Shown: positions 22,143-32,628 of the stretch, in pieces | Numbering within the stretch: position 1 is the first letter of the stretch | Layout of the letters: each line of letters starts with the position of its first letter | Assembly: GCF_910594005.1 (NCBI RefSeq) | Contig: NC_057816.1 | Span: 25,189,797-25,253,796 of the forward strand | DNA from: Cervus elaphus | Lineage: Eukaryota > Chordata > Mammalia > Artiodactyla > Cervidae | Direction of reading: 5' to 3' | Length of the DNA: 64,000 bases | The notes under the pieces: generated by a model | Told to the model about the DNA's origin: nothing | What the model saw: the letters and a program-made list of their open reading frames with translations, nothing else | The model's database searches: none | Made by a program: the position numbers and the translations under genes

Positions 22143-23131
22143 ACATGTTTGGTCCCAGCCTTTTTTCCTTGGTTTTGCTGGCACTGCTTCCTGTCCCATT
22201 ACCTGTCTTAACTTTGGGTCACTGTGTGCGTTTTAATTCAGTCCAGCTGCCCTGGTCTTGCTCGGGTGCAGGGTACAAGCCAGAGAAATGTGTCCTTTAT
22301 TTGAAAGGTTTTGTCCCTTCTGGGTTACTGTCTGAGTGCTGTCCAAGAACACAAATGGCCTGCTTTTTTTCCTCCATTGATCTTGACAAATGCCGAGCTA
22401 GCACCTGGCCCTCTCCACTGAATTCCATTATACTCCATATGCTGATAGCTCCTCAGATGAACCCTCTTGGATGGCACATTGCAAGAGAAAAAGCGAAACA
22501 GTACAAGACACTGAGATGCTGGGTCCTGCCCCACTCCAACCTTCTCCCCCGTACATAGAAATGCTGTCCTAGTTTTCAGCAGCCTAATTGAACATCCATC
22601 ACATAAGGAAAAAAAAAAAAACCCTGGCTTGCCACCCACGCCATTGTGCTAAGAATGACTTCTCTCCCAGCAGTAGAGCTGGTCAGAGTCACTTCCTAGT
22701 GTTTCCATCTGGAATTAGGTGTGAGGATTCAGAAAGCGCATTTGTCCATTTTGAGTCTGAAGCTGGCATGGGCCCTGAAACTTGGAAGTCTGACAAAAAA
22801 CCAAGAAACCTAGAGTAAACATCCAAACACTTAAGTACCTGAAAATCTGTCTCCTGTTGAAAGTCTTTTTTTCCCTTTTGTGTGTTGTTTGGATCTCATT
22901 GAGTCTGTTCTTCCTCGTTTGTCCAGGGGTCCGTTTTAAATATTGACTTTATTTACTGAGACGGGGTTCAGTTGAGCTCAGCATCTCAACAGCTGAGTTC
23001 CCAAGCAGCAGGACGTCTCGATGACCAGGAGCATGGGTTTACTGGTTTCAGGTTGAAATCGGCTTTCTGGAGTGATTGCACGCCTGGCTTTGGGGAAAGG
23101 ATCATTTGTCCTTTAATCTTCCAAATAAATA
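22143..23131. other. Unassigned non-coding stretch
   Basis: No recognised repeat except an A12 tract at about 22609-22620. The longest open frame (22145-22558, 137 codons) has no recognisable domain. Confidence 0.55.
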
Positions 23132-23275
23132 GAATCATTCATTCATTCAAAATCGATTCCCAGAAGGCCAGTTTTGTACCAGACACTGTGTTACTTAAGC
23201 ACCAAGGCCGTGAAATACGCACAGTAAGATATCCTTCTCTACTCTGTTGGAGACTGGAGTCTGATACCAGGGATT
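23132..23275 (-). repeat. Probable L2 fragment
   Basis: Antisense: 'attcattcattcaaaatcga', 'ttttgtaccagacactgtgt'. Confidence 0.4.
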
Positions 23276-23318
23276 CCCTAACTCTGGCAGCATGGTGGAC
23301 TCATCCAGAAGCTTTTTT

Positions 23319-23627
23319 CTGGGAAAAAAAAATTATTTATTTTTGGCTGTGATGGGTCTTTGCTGCTGCACGGGCTTGTTGTGAAAAGCAGGGGCTACTC
23401 TTTGTTGAGGAGCACAGGCTCTAGAGCACCCCAGTTTCAGTAGCTGCTGCACACGGGCTCAATGATTGAGGTTCCCAGACTCTCGAGTGCAGACTCAGTA
23501 ATCTGGTGCATGGGCTTAATTGCCCCGGAGGCAGGTGGGATCTCCCCAGATCAGGAATCAAACTCTTGTCTCCTGCGTTGGCAGGCAGATTCTTCACCAC
23601 TGACTGAGCCACCAGGGAAGCCCTGGG
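23319..23627 (-). repeat. Long CHR-type SINE
   Basis: Antisense: 'atttttggctgtgatgggtc', repeated 'gctgctgcac' and 'agtagctgctgcacacgggc' blocks, ending 'gccaccagggaagccc'. The duplication agctttttt (23310-23318 and 23628-23636) suggests insertion into an older MER5-like remnant. Confidence 0.75.
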
Positions 23628-23630
23628 AGC

Positions 23631-23662
23631 TTTTTTAAAAAAAAGAAAAAAAAAAAAAAAAA
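23631..23662. repeat. T/A low-complexity tract
   Basis: T6 followed by about 25 A residues with single interruptions. Confidence 0.9.
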
Positions 23663-23664
23663 GC

Positions 23665-23830
23665 TACTTTATGCGTGTGTTTTCTCAATCCTTACAATAA
23701 TCTTCCAAAATACTGCTACTGTCGTCATCTTGAAGATGTGGAAACCGAGGCAGAGTTGGGGGAGTCACTTGCCCAGGGATATTTAGCGTCTCGGAAATGG
23801 CATAGGACCCCAGGCGCTCTGCCTCCGGAG
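23665..23830 (-). repeat. MIR SINE
   Basis: Antisense: 'gaagatgtggaaaccgaggc', 'gggagtcacttgcccaggga'. Confidence 0.75.
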
Positions 23831-24481
23831 AGCTGCGCTTACCACTGAGTCGTCCTGCCTCTTCATACATGGAAGCGTGAGAGGGACTGGCAGGCCTGGG
23901 TGGCGGGGGCAAGTGGCGAAAGAGAAACTAGCAAGGGGAAGCTGGAGAGGTGGGTGAGGGCAGGGCAGGAAGGGCCTCGGGCGCCCAGACTAGAAGACAG
24001 GATTTTATCCAGTGGATGAGCAGAAGAGCTGCCACCTATACCAATGAGAGCAAGAAGCCATTAGCTAGGGGGCGTGGGGTACATTTCTACATGACAGAAA
24101 GTAGGTCAGTGTTTTGGAAGGGAGCGCGGAGGTGCAGGCGCTGGGTGATGACAATCAGCTCTGACAGCAGCTCCGTGCTGAGTGGGGAGGAATGTGAGAA
24201 GGGCCTCCCGCTCCTTCTCCCCACTGAACTCTTGCTTCGACATGTTATCTGGACCTCACAGGTCAGCCCCAGAGCAGCTGGCTCCGAGCCTTCCTTCCCT
24301 GGAAGCCGCATGACCTCCCCAGCGCCGGTGCCCACCATAGCCTTCCCACGCAGTTGCCCGATGCCAGCTCATCAGAGCACAGGGGTGAGTGCAGTGGGGC
24401 AGCCAAGGAAGAACCAGAAGCCCACGCCCCTGCCCTTGATGAAGGCCAGGAGAGAGGCTGTCTAGCCCCTCGGAAGCAGTA
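23831..24481. other. Unassigned non-coding stretch
   Basis: GC-moderate. An L2-like antisense trace may occur near 23950-24020. The 171-codon open frame at 23950-24465 shows no domain. Confidence 0.45.
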
Positions 24482-24705
24482 GGTGGTAACAGTTACACAC
24501 GTGAGCCTGGGTTTGAATCCCAGCTCTGGTGTTTAACTGCGTGATTTGGGGGCAAGTCCCTTAACTGCTGTGAAGATCAGTTTTCCCATCTGTAAAATGG
24601 GTCACCATTCCTACCTTGCAAGTGTGTTTTAAAAATTGGAGCTATCATGCATGACACCTTAGTGCCTAAGGGTCTGAGCAAATGACAGGTCTTATTATGC
24701 CTGGT
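24482..24705 (+). repeat. MIR SINE
   Basis: Sense: 'gggtttgaatcccagctctg', 'ttttcccatctgtaaaatgg', with a diverged 3' part. Confidence 0.78.
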
Positions 24706-24749
24706 TAACTGCCATGACCGTATCCTAAGCCCCTGTGGGTCTTGAGAGC

Positions 24750-24865
24750 CCAGAATGAGAGCCCCTTATTTTGCAGCTGAGAAAACAGAGGCCTGAAAGG
24801 GATCCATGGCTTTTCCAGGGTCACCTGGAATATGAACAGCAGAACCAGGAGCAGGGGATACCTTT
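24750..24865 (-). repeat. MIR fragment
   Basis: Antisense: 'ttgcagctgagaaaacagag', 'tgaacagcagaaccagg'. Confidence 0.55.
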
Positions 24866-25108
24866 GAGAGGCCTCACCAAGCAGGGGTGAGAAGTTCAAC
24901 CCAGGCTTGGCCTCGGCCACTCCTAGCCTTTGCTCTTTCTCCCTCCATGATGGCACAGATACAACCTTTCTGGAAGGGCTGTGTGGACAAATAAGCTGTC
25001 ATTCCAAAGTGCTGAAAAGCACTCCACAGGTGCCAAACCATGACTCTCCATGGATTTCAACACCTCGGCTGGCATGCCTTTCTGCCAGATGCACGCTGCC
25101 TGAGGACT

Positions 25109-25270
25109 GCGTGTGTGTGTGTATCTGTGTGTGTATGTATGTCTGTGTGCCTTTGTGTTTGTGTGTGTGTGTATCTGTGTGTGTATGTATGTATGTGTGC
25201 CTTTGTGTGTGTGTGTCTGTGTGTTTGTGTTTGTGTGTGTCTGTGTGTTTGTGTATGTCTGTGTGTGTCT
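25109..25270. repeat. TG-rich tandem repeat with 50-bp period
   Basis: The block gtatctgtgtgtgtatgtat recurs at 25121 and 25171, each followed by gtgcctttgtg, giving a higher-order unit of 50 bases inside the TG tract. Confidence 0.9.
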
Positions 25271-25524
25271 TGAGGATAAGGAGAGGAGCACACAGAAGAT
25301 TCCCGATTGTCCAGAACCTCTCTTTATACCTGAGCCCCATACACTCTGGCTTAGCCCCTGCCCTGTCGCTCAGACAGAAGTGCCCTCGTTCTACCCAGCT
25401 TCTCTGCAGCCTGCTTTCAGTCACCCGCTGCAGGAAGGTGTGAGCCACCTCGCTGAGCGGCAGTGATTAGCCCAGCCTTCAGTCAACAGAGTCAGGGACT
25501 CAGTCCCAGGTGGCTCTTGTCAAA

Positions 25525-25690
25525 TAGGGTGTCATGGAAAAGGTGGCATTTGGGATCAGACAATAAAGATTTGAATCCCAGTTCTACTGCTTCTTGTGTG
25601 ACCTTGAAAAATTACTATTGCACCTTAGTTTCTTCATCTGTAATAAGGGAGAAATGTTGCATTATTTGAAGACATTAAATGAGAGGACTA
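25525..25690 (+). repeat. MIR SINE
   Basis: Sense: 'gatttgaatcccagttctac', 'tagtttcttcatctgtaata'. Confidence 0.72.
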
Positions 25691-26449
25691 CTCTGGCATA
25701 ACTGTTTCATTCCCACCCCAAACCCTGCTCCCATCTCAGTGGCTTTCCTCACCTGGACTACCGAGGTGCCCTGGGCTGATACTATGTGTTGATCTGAATT
25801 GTGGATTGGGAAGTCAGAGAGATACCAGGATGAAGAGGTGGTTGTTGAAAGCAAAACCTGCCTCTCCCAAAGAGGCATCTTCGTGGCGAGGATGGCCTCG
25901 GCACCCCAGGCTTTTGGGAGGAAAGCAGCCATGGCAGGGACACCCACATTTGACACCCTGTGGCAGAAGAATGGCGCAGCGCCCTGAATGGATGTTCTGG
26001 ATAGAACACATGTGCCCATAGCCTGATTGTGTACCTCTCAACTGACGGAGTTTGGCAAGAGGCCAGGTGGGGAGGGGGCAGATGTGAGCTGGGGCTGCAG
26101 TGAGACACGCTAGACCTCCCTGAGCTTCTCCCGGTCTGCAGAACTGCAAGGCAGATGTTTGCAGACAGGTTCCATGACCTCTCTCTAGCTTCTTTTCCCT
26201 GCCTGGTCCATTCTATGTGTCCCAGATCTGGGGATACAGATCCCTCTCCCGGTGACGGTGGATGGGGTCCATGAACCTCTCGCGGAGAGGTCGGGGTCCC
26301 TACTGAACCCTAGCCTCAGGATCTGGGTCTTCACTCGGTGTCTTATCAATGGAGATGTCCACATACTCAGATACAACCACAAGGTGTCATTGGTGACTCC
26401 AGGGTAGGTGGGAAAGATCTGTGGCTTAAACTTCCTGTATGCCAGGAAA
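25691..26449. other. Unassigned non-coding stretch
   Basis: No recognised repeat; short overlapping open frames on both strands without domains. Confidence 0.5.
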
Positions 26450-26715
26450 AACCATCATCATAACGGTGGTGGCAGTGACCATGATCACTGATGAGTGCTT
26501 TACACATATCAGTTCATTTAATCCTTCTAGCAAGCAACTATAGGAGGGAGGTCCTCTTATAAACCCCATTTTACAGATGAGAAAGCTGAGGCATTAAGTG
26601 GTTAAATAACTCATCAAAGGTTACATGGTTGGTAAGTGGCAGAGCTCAAACCATGTGGTCAAACGCATGCAGTCTAATTCCAAAGTTATCCTCTTTTCAA
26701 CCACTGTACCCACCT
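26450..26715 (-). repeat. MIR SINE, near full length
   Basis: Antisense: 'atatcagttcatttaatcct', 'ccattttacagatgagaaag', 'ggtaagtggcagagctcaaa'. Confidence 0.87.
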
Positions 26716-26784
26716 CTATTGCCTCTCTTCTTAATCTTGCTCCAGAGGCCCAGGAGGTAGGTGTCACCTCCTGTCATAGATGGC

Positions 26785-27299
26785 ATATTGTTGTTATTGT
26801 TTAGTCACTGAGTCAGGTCTGACTCTTTCTGACCCCATGCGCTGTAGCACTCCAGGCTCCCCTGTCCTTTATTGTCTCCCACTTCAGCTCAGTTCAGTTC
26901 AGTCACTCAGTCGTGTCTGACTCTCTGCGACCCTGTGGACTACAGCACGCCAGGCCTCCCTGTCCATCACCAGCTCCCAGAGTTTATTCAAACCTGTGTC
27001 CATTGAGTCGGTGATGCCATCCAACCATCTCATCCTCTGTCATCCCCTTCTCTTCCTGCCTTCAATCTTTCCCAGCATCAGGGTCTTTTCAAATGAGTCA
27101 GTTCTTCGCATCAGGTGGCCAAAGTATTGGAGTTTCAACTTCAGCATCAATCTTTCCAATGAATATTCAGGACTGATTTCCTTTAGGATGGACTGGTTTG
27201 ATATTCTTGCAGTCCAAAGGACTCTCAAGAGTCTTTTCCAGCACCAAAATTAGAAAGCATCCATTCTTTGGCACTCAGCCTTCTTTATGGTCCAGCTCT
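26785..27299 (-). repeat. BovB / ART2-type element, composite
   Basis: Antisense. A first BovB-tail fragment (to about 26885) is followed by a second, longer one from 'agttcagttcagtcactcag' through 'atgccatccaaccatctcat' and 'caggtggccaaagtattgga' to 'actcagccttctttatggtc'. MIR-like pieces on both sides (26750-26775 and 27300-27350) and tcatagatg / tcatcgatg at the edges suggest insertion into a MIR. Confidence 0.85.
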
Positions 27300-27349
27300 C
27301 ATCGATGAAACAACTGAGACTCAGAGAGGTGCAGTGATGAGGCCAGGTC

Positions 27350-27604
27350 ATCTGTGGGGCTCTTTTCACTTCACTGAAGGACTTCTAGGAGAGCAAGCGA
27401 AACCTTGACATCATCTCTTACCTTATGGGTAAGAGGGAGGAGTATGCGTTGGGGGCACCCAGGTCTTTGCTCACTGCCCAACCCTCCACCTCAAGCACAC
27501 CAGCAGGAAGGAATGAAAGCCCCAACCCTGCCTCTTTGCCTTTCAGACCTCACCCCAGCATCACCCCCACGTCACTTCTCCAGGAGCCGTGACGGCCTCG
27601 ACGT
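27350..27604. other. Unassigned non-coding stretch
   Basis: No recognised element. Confidence 0.5.
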
Positions 27605-27815
27605 CTAGGTTCTTTCCTGCTAACATAGCACTTGCCTCACTTGGTCATTATACATCCATGTGATTGTGTAACTATTGTCCATTTTCCTGATTACATTGTA
27701 AGTTCTATGACCAAAAAAACCTTAGTTCTTATTAACATTTTATCACTAGTGATTAGCATGTGGTCTGGCATTCAGTGGCACTGAACTATGATTTAAGTAA
27801 ATGAATGAATGAAGA
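27605..27815 (+). repeat. L2 LINE 3' end
   Basis: Sense: 'cctgattacattgtaagttc', then a tail 'aagtaaatgaatgaatgaag'. Confidence 0.55.
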
Positions 27816-28025
27816 GAGCACCTACAAGATTCTAGACTTACACCAGGCCCTCTGCTCCCATTATCCCACATCCTTGCAACAACCCAGTGAGCTAGTTAGC
27901 ATCATTCCCATTTTCCTGATGAACAAACTGAGGGCCAGAGATGAAGGGACCCTTGCTCAGTCAATAGGAAGTGAAATCAACATTCACATACGGGTTTGCC
28001 TGACTCCAGCCCAGTCTTTTCGATT
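27816..28025 (-). repeat. MIR SINE
   Basis: Antisense: 'ccttgcaacaacccagtgag', 'cctgatgaacaaactgaggg'. Confidence 0.72.
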
Positions 28026-28071
28026 CTTCTCGTCACTCAGAGAAGAACCCGGAAACAAGAAGCAGTGATAA

Positions 28072-28213
28072 GGCGGGAATTCCTTGGCTGTCCAGAGGTT
28101 AGGACTTTTCCCTAGGACTTTCACTGCCAAGGGTGTGGTTTCAGTCTCTGGGTGGGGAACCAAGATCCCACAAGCCACGTGGTGTGGGCAAAAAAAAAAG
28201 AAGAAAAAAAAAT
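28072..28213 (+). repeat. CHR-type SINE with 11-bp TSD
   Basis: Sense: 'ggaattccttggctgtccag', 'ggggaaccaagatcccacaa', then an A-rich tail. Perfect duplication agcagtgataa at 28061-28071 and 28214-28224. Confidence 0.88.
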
Positions 28214-28224
28214 AGCAGTGATAA

Positions 28225-29324
28225 ATAACCCAAGCTTCTGCTCTAGGGAAAGCAGAAGAAAATGGGTTTGTGGGTACCAGACAGGATTGAAAGTCAAAAA
28301 TAAAGGACCAAAGTCAAAGAAAGAGCTAAAATGGTCATGGGAGGAGATTCTAGAAACCTGTGTTTGATAATTCAGGAGGAAGTCACCCACGAAGACCCCA
28401 GGCGCCTTGGAAGACTGGATTTTCCATTCTCCAAACTCAGCTCTTCAGGGTCTTTCCTTCTACCTTGGGAAGGATAAAACCTTAAGAAGCAAATGACTGT
28501 GAGTAGGAATTCATTCGCCATCCCCAAATTTGAAGACAGTCTGTGTGGAAACAAGGAAGCCAGGGTGATATGCTTGACAGTCTGCTTTCCAGCCTTAGGG
28601 AGTCTGAGTGTGTTAGATTCATATTTGATGCATGTCCAGACTGCCTTGAGGAAAAAATTTTGATAAATATATCAGTGCATGTCTAAAATTCTTGCACAAT
28701 GTGGATCTTCAAGAAAGATGCCAATTTTTTTTTTAAAGACTGAATGGTGTCTTGCCCCATTGTTTGTAAAACCATCTTTCTAAGCCAAATAATAATAATA
28801 ATAAAATCCTTGTATATTTTGTTCTTTTCCACCCTTCAAGCTCTGAGGTTTTATTTGCCTTGGGTTGGGAGAGCGAGTGGAAATCAACACAGCTGTTTAT
28901 GTTTAGTGGCTTCCAATGATCTCAGGGCGCAAAAGATCCTCACGGGTGTCTCTGCTTTGTTGACAGTTTTGAGACCAGCTTTGAGCTCAGCCAAGGGATA
29001 GTGTGAACGAGAATTCCTTTTACATGTGCCCAGCAGGGTTCATTTCAAGCATACTGGGACCTACTTTCCTCTCCATCTTCTCTCCTTCTGCGAGATCAGG
29101 ACTGTCTTCAGGCTAGCATCATGGCTTATAGAGACAGTTTGGTAGGTCAGTCAGAAAAGGATGGATTTCCTAGTCCCTCTGCTCAGGGGTGGTCTTGGCA
29201 TTTCTGCAGAGGAGGGTTCTATTAGGAGCTGCTTCCCTGGAAGAAAAGGAAAACAGGGAGGGTGTCTGGAGTAACTGTTCCTGGCTGTCTTAGAAGGAGG
29301 GAACCCTGCTTGTCAGTGACTTTA
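28225..29324. other. Unassigned non-coding stretch
   Basis: Over 1 kb without a recognised repeat except a short (AAT)n at about 28788-28804. Confidence 0.55.
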
Positions 29325-29652
29325 TATAGACGCTCATCCCTCAGCAAATGCAGGGGATTAGTTCCAGGATGCTCTTGGATTCCAAAATCTGCAGGGTGTT
29401 CAAAGCCCTTATATAAAATGGCGTAGTATTTGCATATAACCTACACACACCCTCCTAAGTAAGTCATCTCTGGGTTACTTACAATACCTAATACAATGTA
29501 AATGCTATGTAAATACTATGTAAATAGTTGCTAGGGCATGGTAAATTCAAGTTTTGCTTTTTTGGAACTTTCTGGATTTTTTTTTTTTTTCCATCTGCTG
29601 TTGGTTGTATCTGTGGATGCAGAACCCATGGATACAGATGGCCAACTGTATA
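29325..29652. repeat. TcMar-Tigger MITE (MER2-like)
   Basis: Left end 'ccctcagcaaatgcagggga', body 'ataaaatggcgtagtatttg' and 'atacaatgtaaatgctatgt', right end 'acccatggatacagatggcc' then aactgta, giving inverted, roughly complementary ends. Confidence 0.78.
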
Positions 29653-29846
29653 TAGATCTTACATATTCATATATATATAACTAAACTGGATTTAATTGAA
29701 CTAGATTTGAACTAAAATTGGATTTTAATCTTTCTTTGAGACCTAACAAAGTTTCTGTCTGTTTGGGAGATGACTCAATTCCTCTACCTGAAAAAGCAGA
29801 GGGCAGAGGTGGATGTAAGCCAACTAACTTCCCTATTTGGCACAAG

Positions 29847-30164
29847 GCTTGGCTCCTTATAGCTCAGTTGGTAAAGAATCCACCTTCAGTGCAGGAGACC
29901 CCAGTTTGATTCCTGGGTCGGGAAGATTTGCTGGAGAAGGATAGGCTACCCACTCCAGTATTCTTGGGCTTCCCTTGGGGCTCAACTGGTAAAGAATCTG
30001 ACTGCAATGTGGGAGATCTGGGTTTGATTCCTGGGTTGGGAAGATCCTCTAGAGACAGGAAAGGCTACCCAGTCCAGTATTCTGGCCTGGAGAATTCCAT
30101 GGACTGCGTAGACCATGGGGTTGCAAAGAGTTGGACACAACTGAGCGACTTTCACTTCACTTTG
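29847..30164 (+). repeat. Composite Bov-tA (two tRNA-like heads)
   Basis: A first tRNA-like head (ggcttggctccttatagctc) and short body to about 29965, followed by a second head (gggcttcccttggggctcaa) and a full BovA body ending ctttcacttcacttt. Confidence 0.93.
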
Positions 30165-30456
30165 GTTCTCTGTAGAGGATAATGAGCGTTCCTTGAATAA
30201 ATAAAAGATTCGAACAAGTAAAGATGTTTATTTGAAAAAAATGCAGAAAAATCCCATGGAAAAGTAAGTTGAAATCAATTATAATTCCAACCCTTTAAAA
30301 CAGTGATAGAAAAATAAGAAATGACTAGTCCCCTAACTTGCTCCTCAAAAAATAACTACTATTAGTCGTGTGATGTGATGCCTTCCTTCTCTTTTCTCTT
30401 AATAAACATATGTATCTATACATTGTAAACACACAAAAACATGAGCAAATTTTAAT

Positions 30457-30645
30457 GGTAGCCAAAGTGAAGTCCAATTCTTTGTGACCCCATGGACTGT
30501 AGCCTACCAGGCTCCTTCGTCCATGTGATTTTCCAGGCAAGAATACTGGAGTGGGTTGCCATTTCCTTCTTTCCGACCCAGGGACTGAACCTGGGTGTCC
30601 TGCATTGTAGGCAGATGCTTTACCGTCTGAGCCACCAGGGAAGTC
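30457..30645 (-). repeat. Bov-tA SINE
   Basis: Antisense: 'gaagtccaattctttgtgac' to 'gagccaccagggaagtc'. There is a small deletion near 30570. Confidence 0.93.
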
Positions 30646-31354
30646 AAACATGTATGTAAATAGTAGCCAAACATATATGTAGATGATAAGATAAATATCC
30701 CCATGACATATACATTTTAAATAAAGGAGAAAGAATGACAAAATACATACTGAAGGGCTACATGATTGTTTTCTTAGTATCCACTGTTGAGATTTTTTTC
30801 ATGCCAGCATACGTTTTTCTGAGCATAGACTGTAAAGAGTTAACCGTGCTCCAAGCTCTCCTTTGAGAGCCCTGAACCCTGGGCACCACCACCCACCTCT
30901 CCGGGGGCCAGGAGCTCCTCTGCAGCAGATGCTCACCAGGCTCTGAGCCTGGGGCAGAGGCAGAGGGAGGCAGGAAGGCTCACAGGAGAAATAGTAACTG
31001 AAAGAGGAAATGCGGTGGAGGAAGCGGCCAGAGCATCCTCACTCCTTGCCTGGGGGCCCGCAGTGACCAGCGGTCAGGCTTCTTGATGCCGTCTGCATGG
31101 CTGACTCTCAGGCAGCATTTGGGCAATTACCCGGCTGCTCTGGGGCTGCACCGGCAGCTAGACTGGCTGTGTGTCTCTCTCTCAAAAAACAAACCTGGCA
31201 CAGAAAGTAACAGAAGGCCTAGGTTTTTCCAGATTGGCCGTTCACATTGATTGAAACTGTCCAGGTTTTTGCCTCAGTCACCCCCCACTGTAAAATGTTG
31301 AGGGAGCAGTCTTTGTAGCATTTCTTGCAGTGGCACTTTTCCATTTCCCTGTAG
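30646..31354. other. Unassigned non-coding stretch
   Basis: AT-rich to 30850, then GC-moderate. No element recognised. Confidence 0.5.
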
Positions 31355-31363
31355 CCAGGAGCT

Positions 31364-31594
31364 ATGTGTGCGCGTGCCTATTGTCACTTCAGTCGTGTCC
31401 AACTCTTTGCGGCTCCATGAATTGTAGCCTGTCGGGCTCCTCTGTCCTTGGGATTCTCCAGGCAAGAATACTGGAGTGGGTTACCATACCTTCCTCCAGG
31501 GGATCTTCCTGACCAAGAGATCAAACCCACATCTCCTGCATCTCCTGCATTGCAGGCGGGTTCTTTACCCATTGAGTCACCTGGGTAGCACCAC
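31364..31594 (-). repeat. Bov-tA SINE with probable 9-bp TSD
   Basis: Antisense: 'tcacttcagtcgtgtccaac' to 'gagtcacctgggtagca'. ccaggagct occurs at 31355-31363 and 31595-31603. Confidence 0.92.
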
Positions 31595-31745
31595 CCAGGA
31601 GCTTTACTAAAAGAAAAATGCTTGGGCCCCATCCCCAGAGTCTGATTTTATCGGTCCAGGGTGGGGCCTAGGCAACCCTGTTTTTTTTTCAGTTCTGCAG
31701 GTGACTGTCATGGACAGCCAAGGCTGCGAAGTCAAGTGTGAGAAC
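31595..31745. repeat. MER5-type hAT element
   Basis: 'ccaggagctttactaaaaga', 'gagtctgattttatcggtcc', 'ggtggggcctaggcaaccct'. Confidence 0.55.
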
Positions 31746-31884
31746 CCACAGATTCAAAGTCATCTGAGTTCTTGCTTACAAGACAGATACACAGATTCAG
31801 AATTCTAGGTCTGTTAGGGGTGTGTGATTAGGGTTCTGTTCCATTAACCCTCAGTGGTTCTTAGGCTTTTATTGGCGTGTAAGT

Positions 31885-32140
31885 TCTACTATTTGTCATT
31901 TATTTCCCTGTTTGCTTGCCCTGTTCTCTCAATTTTTCAGCTGTTGAAAAGGGCAACCCTCAGGCTAGAAACAGTGGTTGCATCATCCTTTGAATCTTGA
32001 GAGTAGGGGCTAAGCACTTAAGTTTTATTTGTTCCCTACCATAATGCCCAGACCCTGGCATATCTCTCAACAATTTATTGTTGCCTCTCAACAATTTATT
32101 CATTGATGTCTCTCAACAATTTATTCATTAATGATTGAGG
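31885..32140 (+). repeat. Probable L2 with expanded tail
   Basis: 'cataatgcccagaccctggc' followed by the tail motif tctcaacaatttatt, which has been amplified. Confidence 0.5.
32062..32125 (+). repeat. Three-copy minisatellite
   Basis: (t/c)ctctcaacaatttatt at 32063, 32084 and 32109, spaced 21 and 25 bases. Confidence 0.9.
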
Positions 32141-32156
32141 CATACTATAGCCGATA

Positions 32157-32352
32157 AGTGAAAGTACACGTTGCTCAGTCGTGTCTGACTCTTTGCGACC
32201 CCATGGACTATACAGTCCATGGAATTCTCCAGGCCAGATACTGGAATGGGTAGCCTATCCCTTCTCCAGGGAATCTTCCCAACCCAGGAATCAAACCCAG
32301 GTCTCCTGCATTGCAGGTGGATTGTTTACCAGTTGAGCCACCAGGGAAGCCC
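32157..32352 (-). repeat. Bov-tA SINE
   Basis: Antisense: 'gttgctcagtcgtgtctgac' to 'gccaccagggaagccc'. Confidence 0.94.
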
Positions 32353-32414
32353 ATAGCCAACAAACCAATAGTTTACTAAATATTTGTTTGACATTTAATC
32401 AGGGCTATTGCCTT

Positions 32415-32628
32415 GGGCTTCCCAGGTGTCTCAGTGGTAAAGAATGTGCCTGCCAATGCAGGAGATGCAGGTTCAATCCCTGGTTTGGGAAGATTCCCTG
32501 GAGAAGGAAATGGCAACCCACTCCAGTATTCTTGCCTGAGAAATCCCATGGACAGAGGAGCCTTGTGGATTATAGTTCATGGGGTCACAAAAGACTTGGA
32601 CACAACTTAGCGGCTAAAACAACAACAA
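32415..32628 (+). repeat. Bov-tA SINE
   Basis: Sense: 'gggcttcccaggtgtctcag' to an (AAC)n tail. It lies 62 bases from an oppositely oriented Bov-tA, so the pair could form a long RNA hairpin. Confidence 0.94.

Noticed and set aside
24907..25448. Cysteine/valine-rich and threonine/histidine-rich open frames of 120-180 codons
   Set aside because: Direct translation of the TG/CA microsatellite.
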